Assembly (NCBI GenBank): GCA_902790905.1
Contig: CADATO010000017.1
Location: 1-51,062 of the forward strand
Reading direction: 5' to 3'
DNA from: an uncultured Eubacteriales bacterium
GTDB taxonomy: Bacteria > Bacillota > Clostridia > Peptostreptococcales > Anaerovoracaceae
Length of the DNA: 51,062 bases
In this document: one piece after another, positions 25,773 through 34,726 of the stretch
Layout: each line of letters starts with the position of its first letter
Position numbering within the stretch: the first letter of the stretch is position 1
Made by a program: the position numbers and the translations under genes
Notes under the pieces: generated by a model
Seen by the model: the letters and a program-made list of their open reading frames with translations, nothing else
The model's database searches: none
Told to the model about the DNA's origin: nothing

Positions 25773-27526
25773 GCCTGTGTCACCTCCGCGCTGCCGTCTG
25801 CTGCATCTGCTGCCGCTTCCGCCGCATCAGGCCGCCGCGTTGCGGCTATCCCGTTCTCCCGGCACAGCGCGATCACATCTTCATTCGTAATGGCGTTCGG
25901 GAAGAGGTGCCGGCTCATGCGGTTGGCCGCCGTTGTGTAGAAGCTGTTCTGCGAGAAGAACCGCCGCGGCGTGTTGGTGCTCATCAGCGCACCGTCAAAG
26001 AACATGCCGATGCGGTCCGCATGCCGCGCGCAGAATTCCACGTCGTGGGAGACCATCAGGATGGTCACGCCGCGCGCCTTGAGATCCCGGAGGATCCTTG
26101 CGAATTTCTGTTTGAAGAAACTGTCCATCCCCTTGGTCGGCTCATCCAGCAGGAGCAGCGCCGGGTCGGTCAGCAGGACCTTCGCAAGCGCAGTGCGCTG
26201 CTGCTCGCCGCCGGACAGATCGTACGGATGGCTCGCGAAGAGATGATCGATCTCGCAGAGCGCCGCCACATCCTCGATGCGCGGGTCTTTCTTATCGCTG
26301 CACATCTCCTCCAGTTCTTCACGGACCGTCTTTTTGACAAAGAGGCTCTGCGGGTCCTGCGGGAGCATCGCCAGTCTGCCTCTGAACAACTCGCTGCTCT
26401 TCATGCTGCTGATCTTCTTCCCGTCCAGATAGATATGGCCGCGGTACGGCGGGCAGATGTTGCAGATGGACTTGAGCATCGTGGACTTGCCCGTACCGTT
26501 GCCGCCGACGACCGCGAAGATCTCCCCGCGCTCGACCGCGAACTCCGCACCTTTCAGAATGTCCGGCGCATCTTTCTCATACCGGTACCACACCTCCTTG
26601 AGGCGCAGGACCGGGTCTTTGACTTCGTCGTCATAGGGCGGTTCTTCGATCGCGGCGTGTGCCGGCGATCCCGCCTCAAATACATGGCTGAGCCAGCTGC
26701 GCCCTTCCCGGACGGTCAGCGGGCAGTCGGCCGGCGTGCTGCCGTCGGCGGGCGTGTCATCCACGCCATAGTAAATCTGCACCGGTGACGGCAGCGCCGC
26801 GAACATCTCGTTGCCGCGCTCCTTGAGGAACGCGCCGATCTTCTTCGGGCTGTCCTTGCAGAGGAGTCTGCCGTCCTCGAGCACCACCACCGTATCCGAG
26901 GCATGGAAGATATCCTCCAGCCGGTGTTCGGTGATGAGGATGGTCGTGCCGAGTTCCAGATTGATCTTGCGGATGGTATTGAGGAAGTCCGACGCCGCGA
27001 TCGGGTCGAGCTGGCTGGTCGGCTCGTCGAGGATCAGGATGTCCGGCTGCATGGCCATCACGCTGGCGAGGTTGAGCAGCTGTTTCTGCCCGCCGGACAG
27101 TTCGTTGACATTCCGGTGAAACCATCCATGGATACCAAAATAGCTGGCCATCTCCGCCACCCTTGTGCGGATGGTCGCCTGGTCTTCCCCAAGGCTCTCG
27201 AGCCCGAAGGCGAGCTCGTGCCAGACTTTGTCCGTTACGATCTGATTATCCGGATTTTGCATGACATAGCCGATCCGGGATGCCTGCTCCCGCGGCGAAA
27301 CGTCTTCCAGAGGCCGTCCGTCAAAAAGGATCTCCCCGGTCTTCGTACCGTGCGGCGCCAGGACCGACTTCAGGTGCCGGAGCAGCGTCGTCTTTCCGCT
27401 GCCGCTGCGACCGCAGAGCGTGACGTATTCACCCGCTTCGATGTCAAGCGAGATCCCGTCCAGGACCTTGCCGGACTCCTTTCCCGGATATGCAAAACTC
27501 AGATCTTTGATCTCAAACTGCGCCAT
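25769..27526 (-). CDS. Fused ECF ATPase (EcfA-EcfA')
   Basis: The 585-residue product has two complete ABC nucleotide-binding domains. Domain 1 has GRSGSGKTT (39-47), Q-loop VMQNPDNQ, LSGGQKQ and ILILDEPTSQLD. Domain 2 (from about 315) has GGNGTGKST, LPQDPQ, LSGGEQQR and LLLLDEPTKGMD. A linker of about 80 residues joins them, and an Ala/Asp-rich tail ends the protein. Both sites look competent. The single-chain form replaces separate EcfA and EcfA'. Its start lies 28 bases inside the end of the upstream EcfT gene, with GGAG upstream. Confidence 0.93.
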   Translation of the reverse strand: MAQFEIKDLSFAYPGKESGKVLDGISLDIEAGEYVTLCGRSGSGKTTLLRHLKSVLAPHGTKTGEILFDGRPLEDVSPREQASRIGYVMQNPDNQIVTDKVWHELAFGLESLGEDQATIRTRVAEMASYFGIHGWFHRNVNELSGGQKQLLNLASVMAMQPDILILDEPTSQLDPIAASDFLNTIRKINLELGTTILITEHRLEDIFHASDTVVVLEDGRLLCKDSPKKIGAFLKERGNEMFAALPSPVQIYYGVDDTPADGSTPADCPLTVREGRSWLSHVFEAGSPAHAAIEEPPYDDEVKDPVLRLKEVWYRYEKDAPDILKGAEFAVERGEIFAVVGGNGTGKSTMLKSICNICPPYRGHIYLDGKKISSMKSSELFRGRLAMLPQDPQSLFVKKTVREELEEMCSDKKDPRIEDVAALCEIDHLFASHPYDLSGGEQQRTALAKVLLTDPALLLLDEPTKGMDSFFKQKFARILRDLKARGVTILMVSHDVEFCARHADRIGMFFDGALMSTNTPRRFFSQNSFYTTAANRMSRHLFPNAITNEDVIALCRENGIAATRRPDAAEAAADAADGSAEVTQA

Positions 27527-28389
27527 TTGATAGTCTCCACGATATTCAGTGCTGTCGGGACCGCCAGAAAGCAGATATATGCCAGCAGTCCCAGCAATGT
27601 TTTACTGTTTGAAAGCGGGGCGATCTCCATATGCGGCACAAAGGCAGCCGATGCCGCCCCGTACGCCATACAGATAAACACCACTGCCAGCAGGATCACC
27701 ATGCCCGGCAGCAGCAATCTGTCCGCCCCTTTCCACCGGTAGACCGAAAAACTCGTCCGCCTGCCGGTCCCGTATCCGCGGCTGCGCATGCTGTCCGCTC
27801 TGACGATGCCGCCTTCCAGCGCCCAGCTCGTCAGGGAGGAAAGAACCGCCGCCCCGTTCTCCGCATCCTCTTTGCGGCTTCCGCCGCCGGCCTTGCCGAT
27901 GCACTTCCTGGCGCCGGCAATCTGGCCGGCTTTCTTTGTGAAGTCCGGCACGAGCCGCAGCACCATCGTGAGCATCAGGGATAAAGATGGCGCGAACCGC
28001 CCGAACAGATACAGGAATTTATCACTGGTCATGACGCTGTTGTAGCAGGCAAACCACATCAGGACCGTCACCGACATGCCGCCGAGCGCCATGCCGTAAC
28101 AGAGCGATTCCAGACAGAAGGGCCTGCCGCCAAACCAGGTAAAGAGCACGATCTCGCCGTTGGGGTTGACCAGCGGATTGATCAGGGAGATCACCGTGAA
28201 TACCACCGCCAGGATCCCCGCAATCCGCAGGGCTTTCCGCCCCCGCAGGAGGAACAGATACACCGCCGCCAGCACCGCTGAGCACAGCACGAATGCCGGG
28301 TGGAACAGACACATGGTGATGACCACCGCGGCGAAAAAGAACAGGAACTGGATGCCCGGATGAAATGCTTCGAACTTATCGCGTGCCAT
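27499..28389 (-). CDS. ecfT: ECF transporter T component (EcfT), first in the operon
   Basis: The 296-residue product has an N-terminal helix bundle (EAFHPGIQFLFFFAAVV) and a cytoplasmic coupling region with MRSRGYGTGRRTSFSVYRW, closely parallel to MKSRGYALKGRTAFSIYRF of the second copy but otherwise diverged. The ATG encoding MARDKFEAFHPG is preferred because it aligns with the start of the other EcfT; an in-frame ATG eight codons earlier is possible. It overlaps both neighbouring genes, so it is part of one transcript. Confidence 0.85.
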   Translation of the reverse strand: MARDKFEAFHPGIQFLFFFAAVVITMCLFHPAFVLCSAVLAAVYLFLLRGRKALRIAGILAVVFTVISLINPLVNPNGEIVLFTWFGGRPFCLESLCYGMALGGMSVTVLMWFACYNSVMTSDKFLYLFGRFAPSLSLMLTMVLRLVPDFTKKAGQIAGARKCIGKAGGGSRKEDAENGAAVLSSLTSWALEGGIVRADSMRSRGYGTGRRTSFSVYRWKGADRLLLPGMVILLAVVFICMAYGAASAAFVPHMEIAPLSNSKTLLGLLAYICFLAVPTALNIVETIKWRSLRSKI

Positions 28390-30382
28390 CTGCCTGCGTT
28401 CCTTCCTCTTCATCCGTCTTTCTGCGCATCACCAGCAGGAGAAGAAGCCCGGCAAGACCAAGACCGCCCAGCCCGATCCAGAGCCACGGCACACCGCCGC
28501 CGGAGACCTCTTCCGCAAGGCCGCTGTCCTGTCCGCCCGCTGCAAGCATGTCATCCAGCGAGCCGCTGACAGACGCGACGCCGTACGGCGAGAACTCCGC
28601 CGCAGAGAACGATGCATAGCCCGTCCCATCTGCTTCGATGAGATCGCAGTCGAGCAGCTCGACCTTGCCGTCCGCCGCCAGATGCACCACGACAGTCTGG
28701 CCTTCCTCTTTTCCGGTTGCCGGGATGCGCACGTTCACAATGCCTTCCGGCGTCCAGGGTTTGTTATCCAGCATATTGATAAAGTGCACATCATAAAGCT
28801 TCTGCAGCGAGCCACCTTCGCCCAGCGCGTTCGCGATACTTGTCTGCGCCGCCTCATCCGCTTCATAGGGGTCGATCACGAGCCGGACATGCCAGGGCAG
28901 CGCTTTTTCATCATTGCTGCGGAGGTCGACGCCGCTGGCGCTGTCCATATGCCATGCCTGGCCGAGCGCCGCTGCCGCCTCCATATACTTCTTCCATTTC
29001 TCGTCCTTGCTGACCGCGAGCTGCTCCGCTTCGTTCAGCGTCTGGTACGCCTTGTACACGTCGAGCATCATGATGCGGTCCGCTTCGGTGTATTTGCTGC
29101 CGTCTGCGGGCAATTTTCTTTCGAGCACTTTGCCGGCCATCTCCAGCACGTGCTGCGCCGGCGTCTTTTCTTTCTCGCTGTCCTTCAGTCCGATCTTGCC
29201 AGCGGACTTCGTGCTGCCGCCGGCCGTCTTTCCGCCGGGCGTTTTGGTATCCGCTGCCGCGCCTTTATTGTCTGCATTGCCGTTGTCCGTACTGCCGCCG
29301 TTGCCGCCTTCACTGTCGCTGCTGCCGTCATCTGGCGGAGCGGGTGGATCGTCGGGAGGCGTTTCCTCTTCCTCATAGCTCACATCGGGTTCGTAGCCGT
29401 TATCCCTGTCCGTCATGTCATAGAGGCTGTTCTGCCCGTCGCGGAAGCGGTACCAGGCGACCAACGCATAGAGCCCCTGCATGGAAGCCAGCACATTGTA
29501 CTTATAGTTTTCCTCTACATGCTTGAATCCGCCGCCCTGCACATAGAAGGAAAGCAGTGCATCGATCGCGCCTTTGCCGCCCTTGAGGAATCGCTCATCC
29601 GCTGTCGGGTCAATCCCGAGACTTGTCAGCGCCACGAGCACCTGACTGGCCGACTCCGAGCACACGCTGCCGCCCGACGAGAACGTGCCGTCTGCCAGTT
29701 GGGCAGACGATACCCATGCCAGCCCTCTGTCTACCGCAGCTTTGACCGTTTCATTGGTATCGTAATACGGCGCCAGCGCCTGGATGACCATACAGGTCAT
29801 GTCGACATCGGAACCCATGCTGAACGACCAGCCGCCGTCCGCGTGTTGTGTGCCAAGGATCGAAGAAATCAGATTGTCCCGCGTCGTCTGCGCTTTCGGA
29901 TTGTCGCAGACGGGGATCTCATAGTTGTTGCAGTCGAAAGCGAGCAGCGCCCAGACGGGGCCATTCACACCTCCACCGCGGGCAAAGCCGATATTGGAAA
30001 GCGGCTGCAACAAATTGTACCCGCTGATGTCCGTCGGATCATATCCTGCGGCTGTCAATGCCAGGATAGCTCTTGAATTGTTAGTATAATTGCCTTCTAA
30101 TGTGGCACTGTTGTTGGCTACCACCTGCCTGGCAATATTGCTGTAATAGGCTGCCGCCTGCTCCTCAGTCAGCGACCCGCCGCGCGCCAGCGCCAGCACG
30201 ATCCATGCGCTGTCAGCATCCCAGCCTGTACTCTCAGCAAGTGCTGTCAGCTTATCCTTCGTATTGCCGTAGGCAGTGCTCACAGCGTTATTCTGCGCCG
30301 GCGACAACGCAAAGGCAGGCGCTGCAAAGGCCGCCAGCGCCATCATTACTGCCAATAGAACTGCGCTTAATCGTCTGAACAT
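28376..30382 (-). CDS. Secreted, membrane-anchored alpha/alpha-toroid protein (prenyltransferase-repeat, transcobalamin-alpha-like)
   Basis: The 668-residue product has a signal peptide (1-25, MFRRLSAVLLAVMMALAAFA), then about residues 30-330 of squalene/prenyltransferase-type repeats (DGGWSFSMGSDVDMTCMVI, SSAQLADGTFSSGG). An acidic proline linker and a Gly/Thr/Lys-rich stretch follow, then a beta-rich domain (KLYDVHFINML, YASFSAAEFSPYGVASV), a C-terminal membrane helix (about 632-652) and a basic RRK stop. It lacks an enzyme motif of the squalene cyclases. The alpha6/alpha6 barrel is the fold of the N-domain of intrinsic factor and transcobalamin. The start used has GGGAG upstream and overlaps the previous stop by 16 bases. 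Confidence 0.82.
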   Translation of the reverse strand: MFRRLSAVLLAVMMALAAFAAPAFALSPAQNNAVSTAYGNTKDKLTALAESTGWDADSAWIVLALARGGSLTEEQAAAYYSNIARQVVANNSATLEGNYTNNSRAILALTAAGYDPTDISGYNLLQPLSNIGFARGGGVNGPVWALLAFDCNNYEIPVCDNPKAQTTRDNLISSILGTQHADGGWSFSMGSDVDMTCMVIQALAPYYDTNETVKAAVDRGLAWVSSAQLADGTFSSGGSVCSESASQVLVALTSLGIDPTADERFLKGGKGAIDALLSFYVQGGGFKHVEENYKYNVLASMQGLYALVAWYRFRDGQNSLYDMTDRDNGYEPDVSYEEEETPPDDPPAPPDDGSSDSEGGNGGSTDNGNADNKGAAADTKTPGGKTAGGSTKSAGKIGLKDSEKEKTPAQHVLEMAGKVLERKLPADGSKYTEADRIMMLDVYKAYQTLNEAEQLAVSKDEKWKKYMEAAAALGQAWHMDSASGVDLRSNDEKALPWHVRLVIDPYEADEAAQTSIANALGEGGSLQKLYDVHFINMLDNKPWTPEGIVNVRIPATGKEEGQTVVVHLAADGKVELLDCDLIEADGTGYASFSAAEFSPYGVASVSGSLDDMLAAGGQDSGLAEEVSGGGVPWLWIGLGGLGLAGLLLLLVMRRKTDEEEGTQADGTR

Positions 30383-31677
30383 GTGTACTCCCATACAATA
30401 CTGTCGCCGTCTTTCAGGATATATTCCGAGCACCCATAGTTGGGCGACCAGCCATTCACAAAATACAGCCAGCCCGACATGCCGCCGCAGTCAAACTCGT
30501 AGAGGTTATTGATGCCCTCCACATAGTAACTGCCATACAGCGGCACATAGGACGCTTCCATCTGGATCCCCATGGCGTCGCAGGCGCGTCTGGTCACATC
30601 ATAGGCGGTCTCGCCGTCGCGGAATTCCACCGCTGTCGTGCCCAGGATGATGCCGCTGGCGGGAACATATCTGTCCTTGCCGGCAGCCAGGTGATCCATG
30701 TTGTCCAGAATGGAGGAGCAACTGATCGTGATCGTGCAGGTCTTTGTGTTCTGCCCGCTGCCGGAAGAGCTCCCGCCGGAACTGCTGCCGGAGCTGCTGC
30801 CGGTACCGCTGCTGCCCGTAGCCGCGGCGCCGCTCTGGCCGTCCGCTGTCTGGCTGCTGCCATCTGCCGCAGCGCCGGTTTGCGATTCCCCGGCAGCAAT
30901 CTTGATTGATGCCTGCTCCAGTGCCTTATCCGCTTCTGCCTTCTGTGCCTCGCGGTCAGCAACGACTTTCTGCAATTCCTCTGCCGTGTAGCAGAGCGCG
31001 CCGCCCTCAACCGCAAGGAGTTTATCTATTGTATAAGGGCTAAGAGAGGACGCTTCCATCTTTGTGATGTCGGCAACCTGTTCGCCCTTCTCATTTTCCG
31101 TTAGTAAGATCTGTTCGCCGGCGGCCACAGAGAGCGATTCTCCGGCCTCCGTCTGTATGTCTGCAGTGCCTTCATACACGCAAACCGTGCCGGCGCCGGA
31201 CTGTTCGCTGACCGAGAACACGCCCCCAGCCACCGTCGCCTGGTCATCGCCGAGTGCGATGCTGACGGGAACTTCCGCCTCCCGCATATCCGCAAAGAGC
31301 TCACCTTCCGCGAGCTGCAGCGAAATGCCCTTGTCCGAACACGAGGTGATCGTGCATTCGCCTTTTTCGTTCAGTGCGAGCGTATTGACTTCCTGCCATG
31401 TCAGGACGGCTTCCGAAGCGCTCTTCGTCGCCACGATATCACCGTCCTGCATGACAGTGTTGTCTTTGAGTGTGTACCCGACGCCGCTTCGCTCTACCTG
31501 TACGACGCCGGTCGTTTTGGCGCAGACCAAAGCCGCATCCCCGCCGGCACCGCCGCCGGAACTGCCGCCAAACCACCCTTTCAGATGACCCGTCACCATG
31601 ATCCCGCTCGCAATGATCAGCAGGATCACAGCAACCATCAGAATGTTATATATTTTGCGCTTCGCTTTGGTCTGCAT
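30367..31677 (-). CDS. Membrane-anchored FecR-domain protein with C-terminal DUF4430 (transcobalamin beta-like)
   Basis: The 436-residue product has an N-terminal membrane helix (about 9-32) and a FecR-like beta domain (about 48-205). A helical and Ser/Gly-rich spacer follows, then DUF4430 from about 313 to the end: TCTITISCSSILDNMDHL, the VEFRDGETAYDV core, and CGGMSGWLYFVNGWSPNYGC with the usual cysteines. DUF4430 is the bacterial family related to the C-terminal beta domain of transcobalamin and intrinsic factor, which caps bound B12. It would act outside the membrane, next to the alpha/alpha protein encoded downstream. Confidence 0.85.
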   Translation of the reverse strand: MQTKAKRKIYNILMVAVILLIIASGIMVTGHLKGWFGGSSGGGAGGDAALVCAKTTGVVQVERSGVGYTLKDNTVMQDGDIVATKSASEAVLTWQEVNTLALNEKGECTITSCSDKGISLQLAEGELFADMREAEVPVSIALGDDQATVAGGVFSVSEQSGAGTVCVYEGTADIQTEAGESLSVAAGEQILLTENEKGEQVADITKMEASSLSPYTIDKLLAVEGGALCYTAEELQKVVADREAQKAEADKALEQASIKIAAGESQTGAAADGSSQTADGQSGAAATGSSGTGSSSGSSSGGSSSGSGQNTKTCTITISCSSILDNMDHLAAGKDRYVPASGIILGTTAVEFRDGETAYDVTRRACDAMGIQMEASYVPLYGSYYVEGINNLYEFDCGGMSGWLYFVNGWSPNYGCSEYILKDGDSIVWEYTCSDD

Positions 31678-31726
31678 GTATTTACATCCTTATCTCAGTG
31701 ATTCCGGTCAGTTTTCGTGACCGTGA

Positions 31727-34381
31727 TCAGTTAATCCATTTGCCGGACGAATTGAATCTGTATGTCCTACCATTGATGGTCTGCGTGCCTGTCGCCATGT
31801 AGCCATTGGCTTTCAGATAGTACCAGGAGCCGCCGGACTTGACCCATTCTCCTGCTGCCATGGCACCGCTGGCTTTCAGGTAATACCACTGGCCGCCGGT
31901 TTTCACCCACTGGCTGGATGCCATATAACCATCGGATTTAATGTAGTACCACGTACCTTTATCCTGGATCCATCTATTCTTGACCCAGTAGCCATCGGAG
32001 CCCATCCAGCACCAGCCCTTGCTGTCTTTCACCCAGCCGTTGGTGACCATCCGTCCACTCGCGCTGACGTAGCACCAGCCGCCGCTGGCCTTGACCCACT
32101 GGTTGGCCGCCATATAGCCGTCCGGCTTGATGTAGTACCAGCTGCCACTGTCTTTGATCCATCTGCTCTTGGTCCATTTGCCGTTCGCATCCATCCAGCA
32201 CCAGCCTGCATTGGCCTTCGCCCAGCCATTGGTCAGTTTCGTTCCGTCGTTGTTGAAGTATACCCAATCGCTGTCTTCCTTGGCCCAGCCAGGCTTCCCT
32301 TTGAGCGCTGCCACTGCGTCATTGATCGCTTTCGCCATGGCATCGACCGCTTCCTGTTCAACAGAGTTCTTCTTTGTCTTTTCGCCTTCGACAACGGCAA
32401 CTGCCTCTTCCACAGCGGCTCTTGTCTCATCCGTATAGATACTTAAGTCTTTCGGCACAGCCGCGAGTGCTGCCTCAACAGCAGAGTAATCCGCCTTGTC
32501 ATCTACGATCACAAGTGTGCCGTTCGTTTTGCTGACAGTGATCCTCTTGTTGAGCCAGTTTCCACTCTTCTTGCTCTTAAAAGCAACGAACATCTCTTTG
32601 TCGTACTCTTCCACCTCGAATGTGAAAGTGTTGTCATCTGCCAGTTCAATGACCTTCGCTTCGTCAACTTCCCTGCCGTCACCTACAAAGATCGCATTGA
32701 AACTATCATTCTCCATGGGAAGACAAACGGTTCTCCCACCGGTAAGATATGCCGTGTCCGAAGGCTTCATCATGCCGGCTTCCGTTTTGTCTACAGCCAG
32801 CTCGATAACCGGCTCGTCAATTGTAGTGTCCAGTGCATACATAATAGGCCTGGGCATACTGCTCGAAACGCCGCCGAAGTAAGTCGTGCCGTTCAGATCT
32901 ACCGGAATCGGATAGTTGTTGTCTGCATTCCGCTCGACTGTCTTTCCCCCGACCCATACGGAAGGATAAGTTGTCAGTTTCTTGCCTGACGGATTTGTTC
33001 CGCTGGTTACGTAGATGTAAGCAGTAGCCTGTCCATCTTCCACAACAATGCTCTCAACCCACCATTGACGCACCCGGCTCGAATCGCTCTTGCCTTTGTC
33101 GGACATGGAGCTGACTGCCGGCTCTGTCTCTGTGGTATAGGTCCCGTCCGTGAGCGTTGTGCTTGTATCCGTATCAAATGAGTGCACTGCCCAGACAGAA
33201 GCTTCGAGAACGCGGCCGTAAGACTGCGTGTCGCCGTTTGGATGATTGAATGTACTGTCGATGATTGCCTGGTCTTCTTCGCTTAAAGCATTGTAGTCAG
33301 CCAGGATCCCTTCAATGCGTTCCTTGTCTTCAGCTGTTAATGCGCTTGCATCATAAGGAAGCGTCTCGATTTCCTGTTTCACCTTATCGACCGGACCGTA
33401 AACTGTCACCACAGCTGCCGGTGCCATGATCGGGCAATCCATGATAACCCGATTGCTCTTCAGATAGTGCAGGTCCTGCCAGGCGTAATCGTTCTCGGAG
33501 TCTTCATCCGCTTCTTCAAAGAAATCGATGTATTTGATTTCCTCCGCGGGATAAGGTCCATCGCCGTAGTCATCATCCGTATAAGCAACATTCCATTCGC
33601 TCATATCCTCGCTCATTGTTCCGCGGGGCCAGCCCTGCCCGGAACTGAGATCGATCAGGCTAAAGTCGTAGGCAGCACCTTTTGTTGTGCCTGCTGCAGT
33701 GATAATGTATGTGCCAGGTGCACTGAAGGAGAGGCTGACATTACCTTCTTCATCGGTAGTGCCATACTCTTTGCCGGTTGTATCTTTGACGGTAACACCT
33801 TCGATCGGCGTGTTGACTTTGTCCTCTTCAGCAAAGGCCATCCCGAGATGTCCTTTGAGATTGAGCGTGACTTCTTCGTTGACATATGCAGTCATGTTGT
33901 CCGGTTCAAAAGCAGTGTACCAGTCTGCGTAGTATTTGCTGTCTGCGTTGATCGATGCATACAGCACATCGTCGGCCTGCACCGTATCTACCGTGACGCC
34001 CGTACCGAGCCCATTCCCGTTGATAAAGAACAGGTTGTTTGTTGAGTCGACCCCCCACAGTTTTTTGACAAATCCTGAGCCGGGATCGTACCCTGCAGCC
34101 GCGCCGCCTTCAAAATACGCATCGTGCGCCGCAACCAGTGCCTCATCGTATGTGTACGCACCGTCGCCATCAATGTCGGTCACCGTGACAGGTTTCTGTA
34201 CCATCACGCTGCCGTCGCTGGCCTGTGCGAGAACACCCTGATTGCTGACCGTCAGATAAACGGTGATGCCCTCCGCCTCGTCAGCATACGAGAAGGTCGG
34301 GATGAACACCAGCGTCATCAGGAATGTCAGAATCAGAGCGGTCACGCGGGATGACCTGCTTCTCCTTTGTGTGTTCCTCAT
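31727..34381 (-). CDS. Wall-bound surface protein with DUF4430-like N-domain and nine choline-binding-type repeats
   Basis: The 884-residue product has a signal peptide (about 1-33) and a DUF4430-like domain (about 38-165) with ITVYLTVSNQG, YTYDEALVAAHDAYFEGG and NNLFFINGNGLGTGV. Beta-rich surface regions I do not recognise follow, then a FIVAR-type helical domain (about 625-690). Nine roughly 20-residue wall-binding repeats end the chain (NGWAKANAGWCWMDANGKW, QWVKTGGQWYYLKASGAM and so on). The repeats would hold it non-covalently in the wall. GGAGG precedes the ATG and lies within the riboswitch expression platform, so it is the first B12-controlled gene of the operon. Confidence 0.85.
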   Translation of the reverse strand: MRNTQRRSRSSRVTALILTFLMTLVFIPTFSYADEAEGITVYLTVSNQGVLAQASDGSVMVQKPVTVTDIDGDGAYTYDEALVAAHDAYFEGGAAAGYDPGSGFVKKLWGVDSTNNLFFINGNGLGTGVTVDTVQADDVLYASINADSKYYADWYTAFEPDNMTAYVNEEVTLNLKGHLGMAFAEEDKVNTPIEGVTVKDTTGKEYGTTDEEGNVSLSFSAPGTYIITAAGTTKGAAYDFSLIDLSSGQGWPRGTMSEDMSEWNVAYTDDDYGDGPYPAEEIKYIDFFEEADEDSENDYAWQDLHYLKSNRVIMDCPIMAPAAVVTVYGPVDKVKQEIETLPYDASALTAEDKERIEGILADYNALSEEDQAIIDSTFNHPNGDTQSYGRVLEASVWAVHSFDTDTSTTLTDGTYTTETEPAVSSMSDKGKSDSSRVRQWWVESIVVEDGQATAYIYVTSGTNPSGKKLTTYPSVWVGGKTVERNADNNYPIPVDLNGTTYFGGVSSSMPRPIMYALDTTIDEPVIELAVDKTEAGMMKPSDTAYLTGGRTVCLPMENDSFNAIFVGDGREVDEAKVIELADDNTFTFEVEEYDKEMFVAFKSKKSGNWLNKRITVSKTNGTLVIVDDKADYSAVEAALAAVPKDLSIYTDETRAAVEEAVAVVEGEKTKKNSVEQEAVDAMAKAINDAVAALKGKPGWAKEDSDWVYFNNDGTKLTNGWAKANAGWCWMDANGKWTKSRWIKDSGSWYYIKPDGYMAANQWVKASGGWCYVSASGRMVTNGWVKDSKGWCWMGSDGYWVKNRWIQDKGTWYYIKSDGYMASSQWVKTGGQWYYLKASGAMAAGEWVKSGGSWYYLKANGYMATGTQTINGRTYRFNSSGKWIN

Positions 34382-34391
34382 AACTTATCCT

Positions 34392-34660
34392 CCATGCAAT
34401 TAATGCTTGCTGCCTTTTTCGTATATGAAAAAGGCCACGCTTCTGAGGTGCATGGCTTAGGTTGACCGTATGCTGTTGGCACTGGACTGTTCTGCACAGC
34501 TGCCGGTCCACCGCTGTCCTATCTCAGAAGACAAACGTAACTTTGTGGGAAGGCGACCCGGCTTAGATCAGTGCCCGCAGGGGGCATGACCATCACGGTT
34601 GCTGAGACACAGTGCCGGCTTCTCACCGGCTTCTCCTTCCGTTTTGAGGGAATATCCCTG
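34392..34660 (-). ncRNA. Cobalamin (B12) riboswitch leader
   Basis: On the minus strand the leader reads GGGATATTCCC, then GCCGGTGAGAAGCCGGCACT, CAACCGTGATGG, TGCCCCCTGCGGGCA and AGCCGGGTCGCCTTCCCAC, the conserved order of the B12-box/cobalamin aptamer. Downstream, CCATGC (34455-34450) can pair with GCATGG (34397-34392), which runs directly into the GGAGG of the first gene, enclosing a perfect CCTTTTTC/GAAAAAGG hairpin (34431-34408). This suggests control by hiding the ribosome binding site. No long T-tract for a terminator is seen. Confidence 0.88.
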
Positions 34661-34667
34661 TTTATCT

Positions 34668-34696
34668 ATTCTATTATATGTACCACGGGATGTCAA
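34668..34696 (-). promoter_or_regulatory. Promoter of the B12-capture operon
   Basis: On the minus strand a perfect TTGACA (34696-34691), a 17-base spacer and TAGAAT (34673-34668). The expected start near 34660 coincides with the 5' edge of the riboswitch. Confidence 0.8.
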
Positions 34697-34726
34697 AGCA
34701 TGAAATGCTCTGTTTTCCCTTGTTTT

